A stretch of DNA of 64,000 nt from an uncultured Pseudodesulfovibrio sp. (GTDB lineage Bacteria > Desulfobacterota > Desulfovibrionia > Desulfovibrionales > Desulfovibrionaceae): NCBI RefSeq assembly GCF_963664965.1, contig NZ_OY761823.1, forward strand, positions 72,001 through 136,000, given 5' to 3'. A program made the position numbers and the translations under genes. Shown here in pieces: positions 60,840 to 64,000 of the stretch. The notes beneath the pieces are model-generated. The model was not told the origin of the DNA, did no database searches, and saw only the letters and a list, made by a program, of their open reading frames with translations. Every line of letters begins with the position of its first letter. Position 1 is the stretch's first letter.

Positions 60840-61385
60840 CTAGAATTTTGTTCCCGCCGTGTCGCCGTTCAAATTTTCAAAGGCAGTCTGCCGCAACCTC
60901 TTGACCCATACTTCGCCCGTCTGCGTATGGAACATGAGCTTGCGCCCCTTGTTGCCGCCCACATCCTCAACCTGTATGTCGAGCCGAGCGAATTTCAACA
61001 GCTTCCGGGCCATTTCGATATTACGACGCCCTATGTCGTAAGTGCTGTTTTCCATTCCGCGCACAGCCACCCCGGTAGAGCCGCCAAACAGCTTGATAAC
61101 AAGATCCCGGCGCGGAACGCCGATCTTGTCCAGAGTCTCAAGCATGTTTTGCAGGGCCGTATCCACATACCTGCACACCTGCGGTTCATGCGAAACATGC
61201 CCTCGCCGATCCGAACTGTCCGGCAGAAAGGCGTGACAGATGGTGCCGATGCCCATTTTCGGAACGTGTATGATCACGGCCACACAGGAGCCGAGAACGG
61301 TACTCACCAATGTTGGCTGAACACCGAAAAAACAGTCACCTGTCTGAAGAAAAACCTTGGGCAGTCCCTGTCCGAGTCCTTTCAT
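60840..61385 (-). CDS. cheD: Chemoreceptor glutamine deamidase CheD
   Basis: A 181-residue enzyme that deamidates glutamines of chemoreceptors and interacts with CheC/CheY. The catalytic pair is C34 (STVLGSCVAV) and H51 (GTICHAFLP), and KLFGGSTGVAVRGMENSTYDIGRRN follows as in the family. It starts a minus-strand run with the acetolactate decarboxylase, HPt and glycosyltransferase genes. No other che genes are in the window. Confidence 0.93.
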   Translation of the reverse strand: MKGLGQGLPKVFLQTGDCFFGVQPTLVSTVLGSCVAVIIHVPKMGIGTICHAFLPDSSDRRGHVSHEPQVCRYVDTALQNMLETLDKIGVPRRDLVIKLFGGSTGVAVRGMENSTYDIGRRNIEMARKLLKFARLDIQVEDVGGNKGRKLMFHTQTGEVWVKRLRQTAFENLNGDTAGTKF

Positions 61386-61463
61386 ATCATTCCCGTAATA
61401 ATCCGTAACTGAAATTCATGCGAAAAACGGCACTATTTAATAGTACCCTGCATCCGGTGCAAG

Positions 61464-62621
61464 TCAACTCCCGTATTGCGCCTTTTCAAGCTGAGCCGGA
61501 ACACACTGCACCAGAGCAAGCGACACGAGGCTCAGGGCCACGGCCCCGAGAAAAACCATCCGGTAATCCATGATCCACATCAGCCCGCCCAAAGCCGGAA
61601 TAAAGACTGCGGCGATGTGGTTGATGGTGAACCCGACAGCCATGCCCGACGCGATATCCTTGGGATCAGCGACCTTCTGGTAGAACGTCTTGATGCCGAT
61701 GGCAAAATTGAAAAAGATATTGTCCACCACGTACAACCCTGCCGCCAGCCACGGATTTTCCGTATAGGCATACCCGAGAAAGACAAGGGCGAGCACAGTG
61801 TATTCCGTGCTCAGCACGACGCGTTCACCGAACCGGTTGATCGCCTTCCCGATGATCGGGTTGGCAAAATAGTTGATAATGTTATTGAGCACGAACAAAA
61901 TGGTGATGTGACGCAGGGTGAAACCGAATTTTTCCACCAAAAGAAACACCGCAAACGCAACAAATATCTGGCGTCTGGCTCCGCTCAGGAAAGTCAGGGC
62001 ATAGTACAGCCAATATTTCCCATGCAGCGCCATCTTCTTCCGCTGCGGCGGGATGTCGGTCTGCGACGGGTCACGGGTCAACGCCCACAGCCCGCATCCG
62101 ACGGCTGCCGCGCCGAGCAGTGCGAACATCTCGGTATACCCCATGGCCTTTGTCATGAAATATATGGCGGCCCCCACGAGGATGTTGGTCAGTGCCGTGA
62201 CGCTACGCAGACGCCCCATGACCAGCGGAGCTTCGGAGTGGCTGAAATACTGGAGGGTCAGAGACTGGTTCATGGTCTCGAAATAGTGAAAACCGAAACT
62301 CATGACGAGCGTGGTGAAAACCAGTCCGCCGGTGGACGGCATCAGCCCGGTCAGGGCCACACCCGCACCGAGAATGGCGACAGACAACGCTGCCAGCTTG
62401 TGTTCCCTGATGATGAGAATTACATACAGGGCGAGCAGGGCGAGAAAACCGGGAATCTCACGCACGGACTGAACAATGCCGATGTCGAGACCGGACAGTC
62501 CGCCCACGTCCACGGCGAAGTTATTGAGCAGGGTCCGCCATCCCTGAAATCCGATATGCGCCCCCACCATGAGGACGAGCAGGAAAACATACATCCTGCG
62601 CTGTTTGTAGGCATCAGCCAT
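61464..62621 (-). CDS. MFS transporter
   Basis: A 385-residue inner-membrane protein with about eleven or twelve hydrophobic segments (VFLLVLMVGAHIGFQGW, FLALLALYVILIIREH, ILFVLNNIINYFANPIIGKAINRFGERVV). The order and internal GR/GK loops fit the major facilitator superfamily. The substrate is not evident. It is divergent from the DUF523 gene. Confidence 0.85.
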   Translation of the reverse strand: MADAYKQRRMYVFLLVLMVGAHIGFQGWRTLLNNFAVDVGGLSGLDIGIVQSVREIPGFLALLALYVILIIREHKLAALSVAILGAGVALTGLMPSTGGLVFTTLVMSFGFHYFETMNQSLTLQYFSHSEAPLVMGRLRSVTALTNILVGAAIYFMTKAMGYTEMFALLGAAAVGCGLWALTRDPSQTDIPPQRKKMALHGKYWLYYALTFLSGARRQIFVAFAVFLLVEKFGFTLRHITILFVLNNIINYFANPIIGKAINRFGERVVLSTEYTVLALVFLGYAYTENPWLAAGLYVVDNIFFNFAIGIKTFYQKVADPKDIASGMAVGFTINHIAAVFIPALGGLMWIMDYRMVFLGAVALSLVSLALVQCVPAQLEKAQYGS

Positions 62622-62727
62622 GTGTCAACTCCCTTTGAGAAGTCGGCACCATAGGGCTTTGACACGGAAAAAATCAAGGATAGAATCGGCCAAAACGGAC
62701 ACAATACCGAAAAAGGAATATAATATC

Positions 62728-63156
62728 ATGCAAAACCAAATAGTTATCGTTAGCGCTTGTCTTGCAGGCATCCGCTGCCGTTACGACGGGAATAACAATA
62801 CCAGCGAAGCCGTACTCGACCTCGTGCGAAAAGGGGACGCCATTCCCTTCTGTCCGGAAGTATTCGGCGGCCTGACAACACCCCGCCCCTGCTGCGAATT
62901 GCAGAACGGACGCGTCATCGACACCGACGGCGTGGACCGGACGGACGCCTTCCTGCGCGGAGCCGAAGAAGGGTTGAAGCTCGCCAGACTCGCCGGATGC
63001 ACCGAGGCCGTGCTCAAGGCCAATTCCCCGTCCTGCGGTTGCGGCAGGGTCTATGACGGAACCTTCTCGGGCAACCGCATTCCCGGCAACGGTGTTTTCG
63101 CCGAACTGCTGCTCGCCAACGGTTTCACCATCCGCACCGAAGAGGACCTCGACTGA
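62728..63156 (+). CDS. DUF523-family protein
   Basis: A 142-residue cytoplasmic protein. The family cysteines are present: SACLAGIRCRYDG, PFCPEVFGGL, RPCCELQ and NSPSCGCGRVYDG. The function is unsettled; the conserved cysteines suggest metal or cluster binding. AAAGGAATATAAT stands before the ATG at 62728. It ends two bases before the YgjP-like gene, so the two are co-translated. Confidence 0.9.
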   Translation: MQNQIVIVSACLAGIRCRYDGNNNTSEAVLDLVRKGDAIPFCPEVFGGLTTPRPCCELQNGRVIDTDGVDRTDAFLRGAEEGLKLARLAGCTEAVLKANSPSCGCGRVYDGTFSGNRIPGNGVFAELLLANGFTIRTEEDLD

Positions 63157-63158
63157 CA

Positions 63159-63872
63159 ATGACCGACTATTCCGGCCTGCCCCTTGTCATAAAGGAAAAT
63201 GCCCGCGCCCGACGGGTGCTTGTCAAACTCGTCCCCGGACGGGGGCTTGAAGTCGTGGTGCCGCGAGGCTTCGACACCGGGCTGGTGCCCGATATTCTCG
63301 ATAAAAAACGGAAATGGATAGAGCGAACGCGGGACCGGATGCTGGCGGACGGAGCCGACCTTTCAGGCAAACCGCCGGAAGTGCCGGAAACCATCGAATT
63401 CACGGCCATGGACCGAACATACACGCTGCATTGCATCCATCGGGCGGGACGGATTTCCGTTACGGAAAACGCCACCCGGCTCATGGTCTCCGGTCCGGTG
63501 ACCGACCCGGCTGTCGTGATTGCCGCCCTGCAACACTTCACGGCCCGCAAGGCCCGCCAGTTCCTGCTTCCTCGCCTTGACTCCATGAGCCGGAATCTCG
63601 GCATGGAGTACTCCGCGCTCCGGGTCAGACGCCAGAAAACCCGCTGGGGCAGCTGTTCGGGCCGCGGCACCATCAGCCTGAATGCCAAGGCCCTGTTCCT
63701 GCCCGTCGAACTGGTCGATCATCTGCTGTTGCACGAGCTCTGCCACACGCACCACCTCAACCATTCCAAAAAATACTGGGAACTGGTGGCCCGCCACCAG
63801 CCGGATTTCGTTCGCCTTGAAGACGAACTGAAAAACGGAACCAGACATGTACCTGCCTGGTTCCGTTCGTAA
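63159..63872 (+). CDS. YgjP-like (DUF45) zinc metallopeptidase
   Basis: A 237-residue protein of the YgjP/SprT-like metallopeptidase family. The zinc site is LLHELCHTHHLNHSKKYWEL, preceded by KTRWGSCSGRGTISLN. The N-terminal beta part (NARARRVLVKLVPGRGLEVVVP) fits the family. The physiological substrate is unknown. It directly follows the DUF523 gene. Confidence 0.9.
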   Translation: MTDYSGLPLVIKENARARRVLVKLVPGRGLEVVVPRGFDTGLVPDILDKKRKWIERTRDRMLADGADLSGKPPEVPETIEFTAMDRTYTLHCIHRAGRISVTENATRLMVSGPVTDPAVVIAALQHFTARKARQFLLPRLDSMSRNLGMEYSALRVRRQKTRWGSCSGRGTISLNAKALFLPVELVDHLLLHELCHTHHLNHSKKYWELVARHQPDFVRLEDELKNGTRHVPAWFRS

Positions 63873-63913
63873 CTTCAAAAGGGTCGGTTCCCTTCAATGG
63901 AATCCTTGTGGGG

Positions 63914-64000
63914 CTACAGGCTCTGTGCCGCCTTTTCCACAGATTCCTTGAACCCTTCACGGGCCTCCCTGAGCTTTTCCGCGATGGATTCGTCGTGCAG
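63914..64000 (-). CDS. C-terminal fragment of an unidentified protein
   Basis: On the minus strand the last 28 codons before a TAG read LHDESIAEKLREAREGFKES and then VEKAAQSL, a helical charged tail. The gene continues beyond the right edge. Too little is present for a family call. It is convergent with the YgjP-like gene. Confidence 0.45.
   Translation of the reverse strand: MHDESIAEKLREAREGFKESVEKAAQSL

Noticed and set aside
1-64000. CRISPR arrays, insertion sequences, prophage or integron sites
   Set aside because: No regularly spaced repeats, transposase or integrase motifs, or tRNA-adjacent direct repeats were found.

Overview
The window looks like chromosome from a Desulfovibrionales bacterium (Desulfovibrio/Pseudodesulfovibrio type). 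The evidence is the moderately high GC, dense short operons, the gene order rpmF-plsX-fabH-fabG-acpP-fabF-glyA, the block Nif3 / zinc-ribbon coiled-coil protein / RNase P RNA / fused ispDF / cysS, FmdB-type zinc ribbons with Gly/Ser tails, DUF4405 and DUF4911 proteins, flagellar and chemotaxis genes, and both sigma-54 and sigma-28 type promoters. Species placement is inference. No CRISPR array, integrase, transposase or prophage was seen.

0-12 kb: the tail of a DRTGG/BioD-like protein, a DMT exporter with an AraC regulator, a MATE exporter, DNA polymerase IV, a secreted protein of unknown function, a small Cys protein, fliJ and a MotE-like gene, a MarR-MFS pair with two matching operator palindromes, two small Cys-rich or membrane proteins, and a GT9 heptosyltransferase. 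12-13.9 kb: a scar made of a truncated lysE-type gene, partial tandem copies of it, and an AT-rich stretch with no convincing gene.

13.9-25.5 kb: a two-gene hydantoinase-type / histone-deacetylase-type operon, a membrane-anchored solute-binding protein, then the fatty acid and phospholipid operon (yceD-rpmF-plsX-fabH-fabG-acpP-fabF) followed by glyA, and rpmB on the other strand.

25.7-37.4 kb: an orphan PAS histidine kinase, a SHOCT membrane protein, gltX, a Nfu-type protein, HDOD and MBL-fold proteins, and a Zra-like envelope-stress locus (NtrC-type regulator, sensor kinase, DUF4405 membrane protein, ZraP-like chaperone). The zraP-like gene and the distant SHOCT gene both have near-consensus sigma-54 promoters with clustered TGCACA repeats upstream, so they are probably one regulon. 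The sensor kinase carries a Gly-Met-Arg-rich insert that echoes the ZraP tail.

37.4-50 kb: FmdB zinc ribbon, dCMP deaminase-ribD-ribE-DUF4911, a hairpin-rich intergenic region, cysS, ispDF, RNase P RNA, zinc-ribbon protein, Nif3 family protein, tRNA-Met(CAU), a solute-binding protein, a 65-residue protein behind a sigma-28-like promoter, a Cdd1-type HhH protein, hemC and a second FmdB protein.

50-64 kb: an unusual three-gene operon in which two paralogous TPR proteins flank an unrelated unknown protein; methyltransferases (one fused to an FKBP/SlyD-like domain), a glutamine amidotransferase, an M48 lipoprotein peptidase, an AMIN protein, a glycosyltransferase, an HPt protein, an exported acetolactate decarboxylase, CheD, an MFS transporter, DUF523 and a YgjP-like metallopeptidase.
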